A stretch of DNA of 64,000 nucleotides from JAHBNG01 sp039028975 (GTDB taxonomy: Bacteria; Chloroflexota; Anaerolineae; Caldilineales; Caldilineaceae), in assembly GCA_039028975.1 (NCBI GenBank), contig JBCCHB010000002.1, forward strand, positions 181,725-245,724, given 5' to 3'. The stretch's first letter is position 1. Every line of letters starts with the position of its first letter. The position numbers and the translations under genes are program-made. Below are positions 36,224 to 43,946 of this stretch, one piece after another. The notes under the pieces are model-generated. The model did no database searches. It had not been told where the DNA came from and saw only the letters and a program-made list of their open reading frames with translations.

Positions 36224-37855
36224 TCAAACCTGCTGATATTTACAATCTCTGATCTGGAAAAACAACAATTTGTACTTTTCAAGGTCTTCAATAACTTCAC
36301 ACAAAAAGTTTGAACCAAGCAATTTTGGGGTCACATTTGTTGACGGCAGAGGTACTAAAGGCTGAATTAGATTGAAATACGGGGACATTTTTGAGTTTGA
36401 AAACAGCCCTTTTGAGTATTTTACGCCTTTAGGGAAAATATGCTGTTGTAGTTGCTGTTTCTGTTCAAAAGGTGCGGTATACCATGCTTTTTCTATAGTT
36501 TGAAAGAAATCATCCAGCATTGATAGTGTACCTTCAATTTCAATCTGTTTTTCGATTAGTCCTGATAAATCCGCTTTAATAAGAATTTTCTTCTGCTTAA
36601 TTTTCTCCATCTCTGCCCTCACGGTATCCGTATCAAAAACACCTGAATAACCCTGATCCATCACCCACTGCTTTTTATTTTCAAGTTGCTCTAAATCATT
36701 CTCCAGGCTACGGGATTGAGCCTTAATCGCTTTTTCAATTGAAGCTGACTGAGCAATAAGTCTTTCTTCAGCACCTTTCCTAGCTTCAGGAGTCGCTTTA
36801 ACATTACTGAGGTAGGTCATGAATTCTTTTTCAAGATGATCTTTTGGGTAAGTTTTTCTAAAACTGGAACATTTCGGATTAAAACAAAAGTAATACAGAT
36901 ACTTCTTTTTCGATTTCTGACTGGTAAATGGATTACCACATTCCCCACAGTGAATAAATCCTCGGAGGGGAAAGTCTGGATTATCCCGCTTTCTGTGTTC
37001 ATCCTTTGTTTTGTTACCGTTTCTTGCTTTGACAGACTGACATTTGTTGAAAATCTGTTCTGAAACCAAAGGTTTGTGGTTGCCCTGGTATTGCTCACCT
37101 GTTTTTATCTTAAGCATACCGATATAGTAAACGTTACTCAGCAATGTATCAATGGTCTGCTTGCTAAATCGAATAACTTGACCGTTATGTCGTACTACCT
37201 GTTTCTTTGAGTACTTTTTTGCCAAGTAAGAGATTGAAAAATTGCCAGTCGCATAATCCTCAAATACATTCTGAACTTCATAGTCACAATTTGGGTCGAT
37301 CACATGTGGAGTAAGTTTCACATTCGGGTCTCGATTTCTGTCGGGCATATACCCAAGTGGGGGATTCCAAGGCCAAAGCCCTTGCTCAACTCTCCGAATC
37401 AACCCTAATCTCGTACGCTCTCTTCGGACTTCATTATCGTATTCATTCACTGCTGCAAGAACACCCTCTACCAGTTTGCCAGACGGACTTTCGTCAATTT
37501 TCTCGGTAGCTGACCGTAGAATAATGCCCATTTTCTTGAGTTGACCTCGTAGCCAATGGTGTTCTTCTTGACTGCGAGCAAATCTATCGAGTTTGTAGAC
37601 AACGAGAACATCAAATTTACCTTTCTGGCTCTGACAATATTCAAGCAGGTCAGCAACACGGGTACTTTGTTTCGTGTGATCAGCAGATGTTGCTTCATTC
37701 TTTACGATGTCCACAACGTTCATTTGTTCGGATGCACAATAGGTATGACCTACTTTATCTTGGGATTCTATTGAGGTATTTCCGGTTTGTTTGATGTCAG
37801 AGTATCGAAGGTAAAGTATCGCTCTCAACCCTGCTAGATTCTGGGGTAGATTCAT
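36224..37855 (-). CDS. Large serine recombinase/integrase
   Basis: 543 residues. The resolvase-type catalytic domain starts at once (RAILYLRYSDIKQ, nucleophile S19), with the conserved KLDRFARS and GIILRSATEKIDES further on. The Recombinase domain follows (GYMPDRN region, NVYYIGMLK), then a zinc ribbon (HCGECGNPF, FCFNPKCSSF) and a coiled coil (KAIKAQSRSLENDLEQLENK), the full plan of phage- and transposon-type large serine integrases. Such enzymes cut and join attP and attB without accessory DNA bending. Att sites usually lie beside the gene, but I could not identify a pair. The start overlaps the small upstream frame by 59 bp. Confidence 0.92.
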   Translation of the reverse strand: MNLPQNLAGLRAILYLRYSDIKQTGNTSIESQDKVGHTYCASEQMNVVDIVKNEATSADHTKQSTRVADLLEYCQSQKGKFDVLVVYKLDRFARSQEEHHWLRGQLKKMGIILRSATEKIDESPSGKLVEGVLAAVNEYDNEVRRERTRLGLIRRVEQGLWPWNPPLGYMPDRNRDPNVKLTPHVIDPNCDYEVQNVFEDYATGNFSISYLAKKYSKKQVVRHNGQVIRFSKQTIDTLLSNVYYIGMLKIKTGEQYQGNHKPLVSEQIFNKCQSVKARNGNKTKDEHRKRDNPDFPLRGFIHCGECGNPFTSQKSKKKYLYYFCFNPKCSSFRKTYPKDHLEKEFMTYLSNVKATPEARKGAEERLIAQSASIEKAIKAQSRSLENDLEQLENKKQWVMDQGYSGVFDTDTVRAEMEKIKQKKILIKADLSGLIEKQIEIEGTLSMLDDFFQTIEKAWYTAPFEQKQQLQQHIFPKGVKYSKGLFSNSKMSPYFNLIQPLVPLPSTNVTPKLLGSNFLCEVIEDLEKYKLLFFQIRDCKYQQV

Positions 37856-38018
37856 GCGTAGATTTATTAGTCTTTATCTTTTCTATTTTATCAATTTTCT
37901 TCCTACTCTTTGATCGGTAGTAGTGTATCGCTAGATCTGAAAGTAAACCTGTCAGGTCGTTCAGATCCGATGTGGTGGTTGTTTCTGGTGTAGACCTTAC
38001 TGGTTTTTTTACTGACAT
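37797..38018 (-). CDS. Small basic protein upstream of the recombinase
   Basis: 73 residues, Ser/Thr/Lys-rich, overlapping the recombinase start by 59 bp in another frame. The middle (LTGLLSDLAIHYYRSKSRKK) is helical and basic. Small genes in this place are sometimes directionality factors, but the sequence shows no known motif and the ribosome-binding site is weak, so it may be spurious. Confidence 0.3.
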   Translation of the reverse strand: MSVKKPVRSTPETTTTSDLNDLTGLLSDLAIHYYRSKSRKKIDKIEKIKTNKSTHESTPESSRVESDTLPSIL

Positions 38019-38742
38019 AAGCTGCCTAGCTGCTAATAAATACAGTACCGATAGGTTTAACTAAATGTGTATTGAATACACTTTCATAACTCGCATGTTA
38101 CTAGCATTCACGCTATCAAAAAAGATGCAATTTGCTGTTATATGGATAATTTACAAACTAATCTAATTGTGGATTGCTTGGGGAATTTACGAATTAGATA
38201 CTATAAAGTTCTAGTTATATTTTCTCTATGTAGACGCTTTGGTTCCGTGTTAACAACGTCCAATAACTAGGTTGAATGAAGAGATTTTTTGAGAAATGTG
38301 TTGCGTTAAGTGCGGCGTTACGTTAACACGTAATGTTGTAACAAATGCAAAAGATATAACGCATAAAAATGTTGGGCGACCTCTAGTAACCAACGAGCTA
38401 TAAGCTGTCCTATATCTCTAAGGAGCCTGTAGCATGAAATTAACGTTGCGCCTACAGCACCTACTATACTCTTCCACTCATTTTTTTGTAAGCGACGGAA
38501 CTTCAACGTCATCGTAAGCGGCTCCACACTTCGTTTTCGATCCCCCTCACTACCCGCAAAAATGGTTCTGAACCCCTAACCTATAACAACGGGATTCACC
38601 ACTAATAGAGTAGCTAAATTGTTCAAAATTTGGCTCTATTTTTTACCGATATATAGGTAAAATAGAGCTTTATTTTGCCTCTTTACAACGGTAAGAAATG
38701 TATATAACTTGTGTATTTAGTAAGTAACTATTAAGCCTTTTT
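38019..38742. other. Non-coding region between recombinase and transfer/replication operon, several dyads
   Basis: No convincing gene. Visible structures are TTACGT-TAAC-ACGTAA at 38318-38333 within a cluster of CGTTA repeats; GGTTC-T-GAACC at 38564-38574, which shares its half-site with the 20.2-kb iterons; and a longer dyad at 38633-38668. It could hold an origin, the promoter of the downstream operon, or an attachment site of the serine recombinase. Confidence 0.5.
38633..38676 (+). terminator. Dyad with T-rich flank upstream of the 38743 gene
   Basis: GCTCTATTTTTTACC (38633-38647) pairs with GGTAAAATAGAGC (38656-38668), followed by TTTATTTT. As RNA it would act as an intrinsic terminator 70 bp before the operon start; as DNA it could be an operator. 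Confidence 0.5.
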
Positions 38743-40164
38743 ATGAACAGTCACTCAATGGATTTAGGAGCTTCTACCTACTTTGAATTCTTCGGAGTCA
38801 GACAAGACATTAGGTCCGTCGTCATCACTCCAGAGCAACGCCGAAAACACTTTCATGTCGTAGGTGCTACGGAATCAGGAAAATCAAGCCTCTTGATGTA
38901 TATGCTGGCACAGGACATTGAGGCAGGCAGAGGGGTTTGCTTGATTGATCCGCATGGTGACCTTTCCAAGGAGTTAATCCGTCTGCTCAGAAATGAGCAT
39001 GAGTGTACCGATGAAGATTTTTGGAGTAACTTCACGTACTTCCAGCCGTCAAACCCTCTCAGTACGATTTCCTATAACGTCTTGAAGACCGATCTATCTC
39101 CCTATGCTGCTGCTAATCAAGTCATTGAATCCATTCGCAGAGCATGGCCGGAAGCACTTGCGGTGTCACCACGCTTTAGCGATACGCTTACCTTTGCCCT
39201 GATGACGCTCATTTATAACGATCTGACTTTGAATGAGCTTCAGGACTGTTTAACAAACAAGCTGTTCAGAGAGCATCTGCTCTGTAAAGTGCCTGTACAA
39301 GCCATCCGTAATTTTTTCCGCAGCAGATACGAGAAGTGGGGAGGGCGTAATGCTCCATTGATGTACGAGAGCATACTTAATAAGCTCTCGCCACTCCTGC
39401 TTAATCCGCATTTAGGAAGGGTATTTGGAAGTCAACAAAACCTATTGCAGATACCAAATATCATGAACCAGGGTGGCGTGTTGATTGTAGATCTAGGAGG
39501 GTGCAATGATACTGCCCGTTCACTACTGGGCAATATCATCATCTCTGAAATTGAACAAACTGCCCAAAGGCGAGCAATAGGTAACAGGAGAGACTTCTAC
39601 CTCTACGTCGATGAAATTCAGAGTATTTGCAGCAACACTGGCAGAAATAAGACGGTAGAGACGATTCTGTCTGAACGAAGAAAGTTCGGGCTATTCATAA
39701 CACTCGCACATCAGCACTTCCGCCAGCTTGCCCCTGAACTGATCGGCACAATCCTCACGAATACGAAAAACAAATTAGTTCTCAACTCCGACTACGATGA
39801 GGCGAAACTGCTCTCGAAGAGATTGTTTACCGTTGACCCGCTGAAAATTAAGCATGAGGCCCAAAACATAAAAGTGCGAGAGAACCAGCATCCTCTCTAC
39901 TATTCCCTCGATGAACAATGGCTAGAGCATATCCAAAAAATGATGAGCCTTGAGACACAGCAAGCATTCTTCAAAAAACCAGGGATGAAGGATGCAACGA
40001 AAATTAAAGTGCCAAATCTCCAGTTCAAATATTCAGAACAAGATGCCAGCGACATGATCCAGCTTCTTATTACTTCTAAGGGCGTATCACTGGCAGATAT
40101 TGATAAACATATTACCGAACGTGAAAGGAGGCACTATGCCTTTAAGCACCCTCAAAAAAAATAG
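38743..40164 (+). CDS. HerA/VirD4-type coupling ATPase (type IV secretion-like)
   Basis: 473 residues. Walker A GATESGKSS at 41-49 and Walker B FYLYVDEIQS near 284-293 with the following SERRKFGLFITLAHQHF are the DUF87/TraG-like plan used by conjugative coupling proteins and related DNA pumps. It lacks an obvious N-terminal membrane segment, so it would act as a soluble or peripheral ATPase. The gene starts a + strand operon and overlaps the replication-relaxation gene by 29 bp. In mobile elements this pair is commonly found together. There is no strong ribosome-binding site; ATG 38758 is an alternative. Confidence 0.8.
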   Translation: MNSHSMDLGASTYFEFFGVRQDIRSVVITPEQRRKHFHVVGATESGKSSLLMYMLAQDIEAGRGVCLIDPHGDLSKELIRLLRNEHECTDEDFWSNFTYFQPSNPLSTISYNVLKTDLSPYAAANQVIESIRRAWPEALAVSPRFSDTLTFALMTLIYNDLTLNELQDCLTNKLFREHLLCKVPVQAIRNFFRSRYEKWGGRNAPLMYESILNKLSPLLLNPHLGRVFGSQQNLLQIPNIMNQGGVLIVDLGGCNDTARSLLGNIIISEIEQTAQRRAIGNRRDFYLYVDEIQSICSNTGRNKTVETILSERRKFGLFITLAHQHFRQLAPELIGTILTNTKNKLVLNSDYDEAKLLSKRLFTVDPLKIKHEAQNIKVRENQHPLYYSLDEQWLEHIQKMMSLETQQAFFKKPGMKDATKIKVPNLQFKYSEQDASDMIQLLITSKGVSLADIDKHITERERRHYAFKHPQKK

Positions 40165-41104
40165 CTTGTCCCAATACAATCCATTTCTACGGATCTTCCT
40201 TGCACTAGGGGAAAAGTGTTTTGAACCAAAGCAATCGAGATGCTCCAGACTAGCGAGAAATCAAAAGTATCCTAAGATTGAAGAACTGGATGAGACGGAA
40301 CAGACCTTATTTCGAGGTCTCTTTCATTATGGCCCGCTGACTACAAAGCAGATCAGCAAGTGGCTCTATGAGGGCAAAGACAAGCACGCTGCAAAGCGGC
40401 TCAAGCTGCTTTTTGATAATGGATATCTCAGGAGACAAGAACAGGTTTTCCCAGGTGTTAAGGGAAGGAAACCGCTCGTTCATTCACTGCTTAGACCTGG
40501 GATAAATATCCTCGTTGAATATGGAATCATTCATAAGTCAGATAGGAAATATGTCACATACATAAAAGCCACATCAAAATATTTCCCTCACCACAAGGAG
40601 ACAAATGACTGTTTGATCTCGGCTTTGATGGCGGCACAAACTGCTGGACTTACTCCAAGAAATTTTAGTAACGATGCGCTGATCAGATCTAGGACAAGAG
40701 CATGGAAAGGACAGAAAATCCCTGACCTATTCCTCAATTTTCAGGATGCCAAATATGATTACAGATTCTTCGTCGAAATGGATAGGTGCTTTCAGGACCG
40801 AGGTATCGTGGAGGAAAAAGTTTATGGCTACTGGCAATATTCTCAAACCTTAGAATATCTCCAACTATATGGGGATGAAGCAAACCCCCAATATACCCTC
40901 CCACTTTTGATAGTCTGCCATTCGGAGAGACGACTTGAATCTCTAGTTGAGCATCTCGTAAATGAAGGTACACCTGGAATAGAAAGAGTACTGCTATCTA
41001 CACTAACTGAAGTTACGACTCAAAACTTCTTTCAAGATCCCATTTGGAGGATGGTGTGTTCGACACTTCGTAGCAGGTCGTTCATGGAGTACTTTTCAGA
41101 ATGA
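40136..41104 (+). CDS. Replication-relaxation (Replic_Relax) family protein
   Basis: About 322 residues; AAAGGAGG precedes ATG 40136 at 5-6 nt. Residues ~45-105 form a winged helix (LFHYGPLTTKQISKWLYEGK, HAAKRLKLLFDNGYLRRQ), the hallmark N-terminus of the Replic_Relax family. The C-terminal part has acidic residues in a nuclease-like arrangement (IPDLFLNFQDAKYDYRFFVE, then DRCF), as in that family. Members are thought to act in replication or mobilisation of plasmids and integrative elements. The stop overlaps the next start (ATGA). Confidence 0.72.
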   Translation: MPLSTLKKNSLSQYNPFLRIFLALGEKCFEPKQSRCSRLARNQKYPKIEELDETEQTLFRGLFHYGPLTTKQISKWLYEGKDKHAAKRLKLLFDNGYLRRQEQVFPGVKGRKPLVHSLLRPGINILVEYGIIHKSDRKYVTYIKATSKYFPHHKETNDCLISALMAAQTAGLTPRNFSNDALIRSRTRAWKGQKIPDLFLNFQDAKYDYRFFVEMDRCFQDRGIVEEKVYGYWQYSQTLEYLQLYGDEANPQYTLPLLIVCHSERRLESLVEHLVNEGTPGIERVLLSTLTEVTTQNFFQDPIWRMVCSTLRSRSFMEYFSE

Positions 41105-41877
41105 AAAAAAGAATGATCCACATCAGCTTCTTTGAAGATGAAGACGTTGCCAAACTCAGCATTGAAGCACGCCTAATGCTTATAGGAATGATAGTGCTGG
41201 CTGATGACGAGGGGAGGTTAAAAATCAATACGAAATATCTTAGATCTAAAATATTCCCCTACGATGATTTCACGACTCAAAGAATTTCTGAACTATTAGC
41301 TGAAGTGCATAACACGCTCGAAAATGTACATTTTTACGAATCAAATGGAAAAAAATTTGCTCAATTTGAAAAATGGTATGAATACCAAAATTTAAGAAAA
41401 GACCGAATTATCAAGTCAAAAATCCCAAGTCCGCACAATGACAACCAAGTGACAACCACATGTCAACCAACTGACAACCAAACGGCAACCACGTGTCAAC
41501 CAACTGACACGCATAACAAAAATTTTTGGCCGCATAATATAAGAGAAGATAAGTTAAGTAAAGATAATATAAGAGAAGTGAAGAATGATGCATACGCTAC
41601 GATGACAGTCGTACAGGAACCATCTTCTTCCAAGAGCTATGGCTCTATCTCAAGTCTCTCCTATGGGGATTTGTTAGAAATTTCTGACAAATACCAAGTC
41701 CCCATGTCATTCACCAAATCCAAGTTGGATGACATGGTGAATTACTGTGAGGCTAGAGGCAAAAGATATAAAAATTACTTTCGAGCTTTGAGCAACTGGG
41801 TCAAAAAAGATGCTCTGAAAAGAAAGGAGGCTCGTGAAAAAACGTCTGGCCTTGTATATGCGGGTGAAACCATCTGA
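41101..41877 (+). CDS. DnaD/phage replisome-organizer-like protein
   Basis: 258 residues, coupled to the previous gene by a four-base overlap. The N-terminus (ISFFEDEDVAKLSIEARLML, then GMIVLADDEGRL and SKIFPYDDF) is the wHTH of phage replisome organizers. A Thr/Gln/Asn linker follows with a short direct repeat of TTTCQPTDNQ type. The C-terminal part (YCEARGKRYKNYFRALSNWV) matches the YxxxIWxxW-like end of DnaD domains. Such proteins load the replicative helicase at an origin, so this is the best candidate replication initiator in the window. Confidence 0.72.
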   Translation: MKKRMIHISFFEDEDVAKLSIEARLMLIGMIVLADDEGRLKINTKYLRSKIFPYDDFTTQRISELLAEVHNTLENVHFYESNGKKFAQFEKWYEYQNLRKDRIIKSKIPSPHNDNQVTTTCQPTDNQTATTCQPTDTHNKNFWPHNIREDKLSKDNIREVKNDAYATMTVVQEPSSSKSYGSISSLSYGDLLEISDKYQVPMSFTKSKLDDMVNYCEARGKRYKNYFRALSNWVKKDALKRKEAREKTSGLVYAGETI

Positions 41878-42208
41878 ATTGCCTAAAAAATGGCAACCCA
41901 AGTACAAGGTAAAGAGAATCGGTGAAAAAGACATTGTGATTAGCTGGAAAACGAGAGATGCTGTACTCAAAGCCCTTGTTGATGGAAGGAAGTTCGTCCA
42001 AGTAGGCCACTACACCCTGATGCTGAATGCTATCAAGTCAATTGATCCATTCTGGGGAGATACAAACATTCCCCCTAAGCCAGATAAAAAAACGTACTTC
42101 AGTGCTGAGACACTATCCCCACAGTTTACTGCATTCAGTTTGCAGGAGCGTGAAGAGTGGGAAAAATATTTTGGAACAGACAAAGTAACAAGGAGGCATG
42201 AAACTTGA
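41834..42208 (+). CDS. Small protein of unknown function in the replication/transfer operon
   Basis: 124 residues from GTG 41834, directly behind AAAGGAGG, overlapping the previous gene by 44 bp. It is basic in the first half (PKKWQPKYKVKRIGEKDIVI) and resembles no family I know. Tight overlaps on both sides imply co-translation with its neighbours. Confidence 0.55.
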   Translation: MKKRLALYMRVKPSELPKKWQPKYKVKRIGEKDIVISWKTRDAVLKALVDGRKFVQVGHYTLMLNAIKSIDPFWGDTNIPPKPDKKTYFSAETLSPQFTAFSLQEREEWEKYFGTDKVTRRHET

Positions 42209-43271
42209 ATATACTCATACCAGCAGGTGGGACCAACACAAGACATGGACTCGGATAGCGAATGGAGAATACGAACTATCCCCGTTACAAAATCAATTTG
42301 CTTTATGCGAATGGCAACGATCAGTTGATGAAGCAGCAGACATGTTTCGCTACTGGCTTTGGGCAGAGCTACAAGATGACCTCAATATTGTTTACCGAGA
42401 AATGGAACGTCTCGCACTGGCGGAAATGTATGGCCAGTATGTCGAAATCTTGGTTCCAGAGAACGCTGTACATGGCGATGTCATAGTAGCTGCTGTACTC
42501 TGGATGCTAGAAGCAAAACTGGAAGTAGAAGTAGCCAGGGCAATTCCCGATAACGACAATGAGTCGATGGCGTCTACTTGGGACTTGGGCGATAGGTGGG
42601 ACTGGGACGAAGAATCAGAACCAGACCATAGACTTATTTGGCTTGTAGGACGCACTCAGAGCCGTATAGGAGCGATTGTTGATGAGAATAAGGCATTTGT
42701 ACCAGAGTACGGCTATCTACGTATTTCGGACTTCCTGTGGGTTCAGTGGATATCCAGAGAAGATGCAGTACCACTGCAATCTATGATCAAATACGAAATG
42801 GATAGACTGCCTGATGATATTCTAGACTTTCCTCTTGAATATGAATCATCATCTGAAGATAAGTCTACTTTTGAACGCTTCGAGGAAAAGAAAAAACATG
42901 AGCAGTCTTTTGAAGAGATACAGTATTCCGAGATCAATCAAAGGCTCGTTGCTCCTGGTACAATCGCACTTGCCAATGATCTGCTTGCTGAAGGTGAAAC
43001 CGCTGATATAAGTGCCATCATAACGGTCTCTAATCTACCTGATGTAGAAATTCCTGGCAGACGAAAGAAATCAACGTACACTGCTCCGTTGCTGCCAATG
43101 GATGACACAAATATCAAGCCAGTGTACTATCGTGTGGGCAAAGACCCTGCTCTGAGGGTCATTTCAGCAGAGAATCAGGCAAATAGAACTAACAGGTATC
43201 ACTACGCTGATTGTGGGGAATATGCTGAGTTTGTGAAGATGAATCGGTCATTTGAGCGTGTGGAATTTTGA
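42198..43271 (+). CDS. Protein of unknown function, last gene of the replication/transfer operon
   Basis: 357 residues; AAGGAGG precedes ATG 42198 by only two or three bases, so initiation may depend on coupling. It is rich in Trp, Glu and Asp in the first 170 residues (CEWQRSVDEAADMFRYWLWA; STWDLGDRWDWDEESEPDHR). The central part is charged and helical. No motif is recognised. A terminator follows at 43290. Confidence 0.6.
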   Translation: MKLEYTHTSRWDQHKTWTRIANGEYELSPLQNQFALCEWQRSVDEAADMFRYWLWAELQDDLNIVYREMERLALAEMYGQYVEILVPENAVHGDVIVAAVLWMLEAKLEVEVARAIPDNDNESMASTWDLGDRWDWDEESEPDHRLIWLVGRTQSRIGAIVDENKAFVPEYGYLRISDFLWVQWISREDAVPLQSMIKYEMDRLPDDILDFPLEYESSSEDKSTFERFEEKKKHEQSFEEIQYSEINQRLVAPGTIALANDLLAEGETADISAIITVSNLPDVEIPGRRKKSTYTAPLLPMDDTNIKPVYYRVGKDPALRVISAENQANRTNRYHYADCGEYAEFVKMNRSFERVEF

Positions 43272-43289
43272 TTAGAATACAGGCATTGA

Positions 43290-43320
43290 AAAGCCACCCC
43301 GGTTAAGAAGTGGCTTTTGT
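43290..43320 (+). terminator. Intrinsic terminator of the 38.7-43.3 kb operon
   Basis: AAAGCCAC (43290-43297) pairs with GTGGCTTT (43310-43317), with a 12-nt loop, and continues TTGTCTT. It also faces the 3' end of the convergent pentapeptide gene. Confidence 0.75.
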
Positions 43321-43352
43321 CTTGGCTTAAATGATGATCCTACATGCAAAGT

Positions 43353-43946
43353 CTAAGAAACAATGTTGTAGTTCTCATCAAATTCTTCGAGAATAGCACC
43401 AGCGGCTACAGGGTCGAAGCCCTCCGGCCATTTGGTGTTTTTAGAATACATGGCTTTCTCAAGGAGCGCACCATCAAGATTTGCTCCTGTCAGATCAGCG
43501 TCTGGAAACCAAGCTTTTCTCAGATCGGCATTTTGAAAGTTAGCATCTTCGAGATCTGCTCCTTCAAAATGAGCAAATTGCAAGAAGGCTTCAGAGAAGT
43601 TGGCTTTTTTTAGATGTGCTTGCCAAAAGCGAGCAACATGTAGGTCTGCTTTACTGAAGTCTACGCCTCTCATTTTTGCTTCTCTGAAGGAAGCAAAACG
43701 AAACTTAGACCCCGCCAGATTAGCCCCTTCAAGGTTTGATTTCTCTGCCGATACAGCAGCGAAGTCCAGAAACATTTCAAAAGTTCCTAACCCTGTAGCC
43801 TGAATCCTATCAATGTAAGTAGTAATTACCGTTGGGATTACATTAAGTCTTTCTATCGGTAAGCCAGTCGGCTGATGTTTGTCATTCATAAAAAAACCTC
43901 TTTTCTGATAATAAGGGGGATTTCTCCCCCATCTATTACTCAACAT
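43353..43946 (-). CDS. Pentapeptide-repeat protein, candidate immunity protein
   Basis: 197 residues. From residue ~60 the A(D/N)Lxx-type pentapeptide pattern runs for about 16 turns (SNLEGANLAGSKFRFASFRE, KADLHVARFWQAHLKKANFS, GADLEDANFQNADLRKAWFP), which folds as a right-handed quadrilateral beta helix. The end, NTKWPEGFDPVAAGAIL, is the usual C-cap of this group. Its ATG (43946) lies inside the last codons of the Hint-nuclease toxin gene, an 11-bp overlap on the same strand, the normal place for an immunity gene. Pentapeptide proteins such as MfpA/Qnr mimic DNA, which would suit blocking a nuclease. The immunity role is inferred from position only. Confidence 0.8.
   Translation of the reverse strand: MLSNRWGRNPPYYQKRGFFMNDKHQPTGLPIERLNVIPTVITTYIDRIQATGLGTFEMFLDFAAVSAEKSNLEGANLAGSKFRFASFREAKMRGVDFSKADLHVARFWQAHLKKANFSEAFLQFAHFEGADLEDANFQNADLRKAWFPDADLTGANLDGALLEKAMYSKNTKWPEGFDPVAAGAILEEFDENYNIVS

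Noticed and set aside
38318..38527. A - strand frame of 69 codons
   Set aside because: No ribosome-binding site; it covers the dyad-rich non-coding region and its sequence is atypical.
35816..43946. The two pentapeptide genes as direct repeats bounding an integrated element
   Set aside because: They lie on opposite strands and the nucleotide similarity is patchy, so they are old paralogues rather than a duplicated attachment site.
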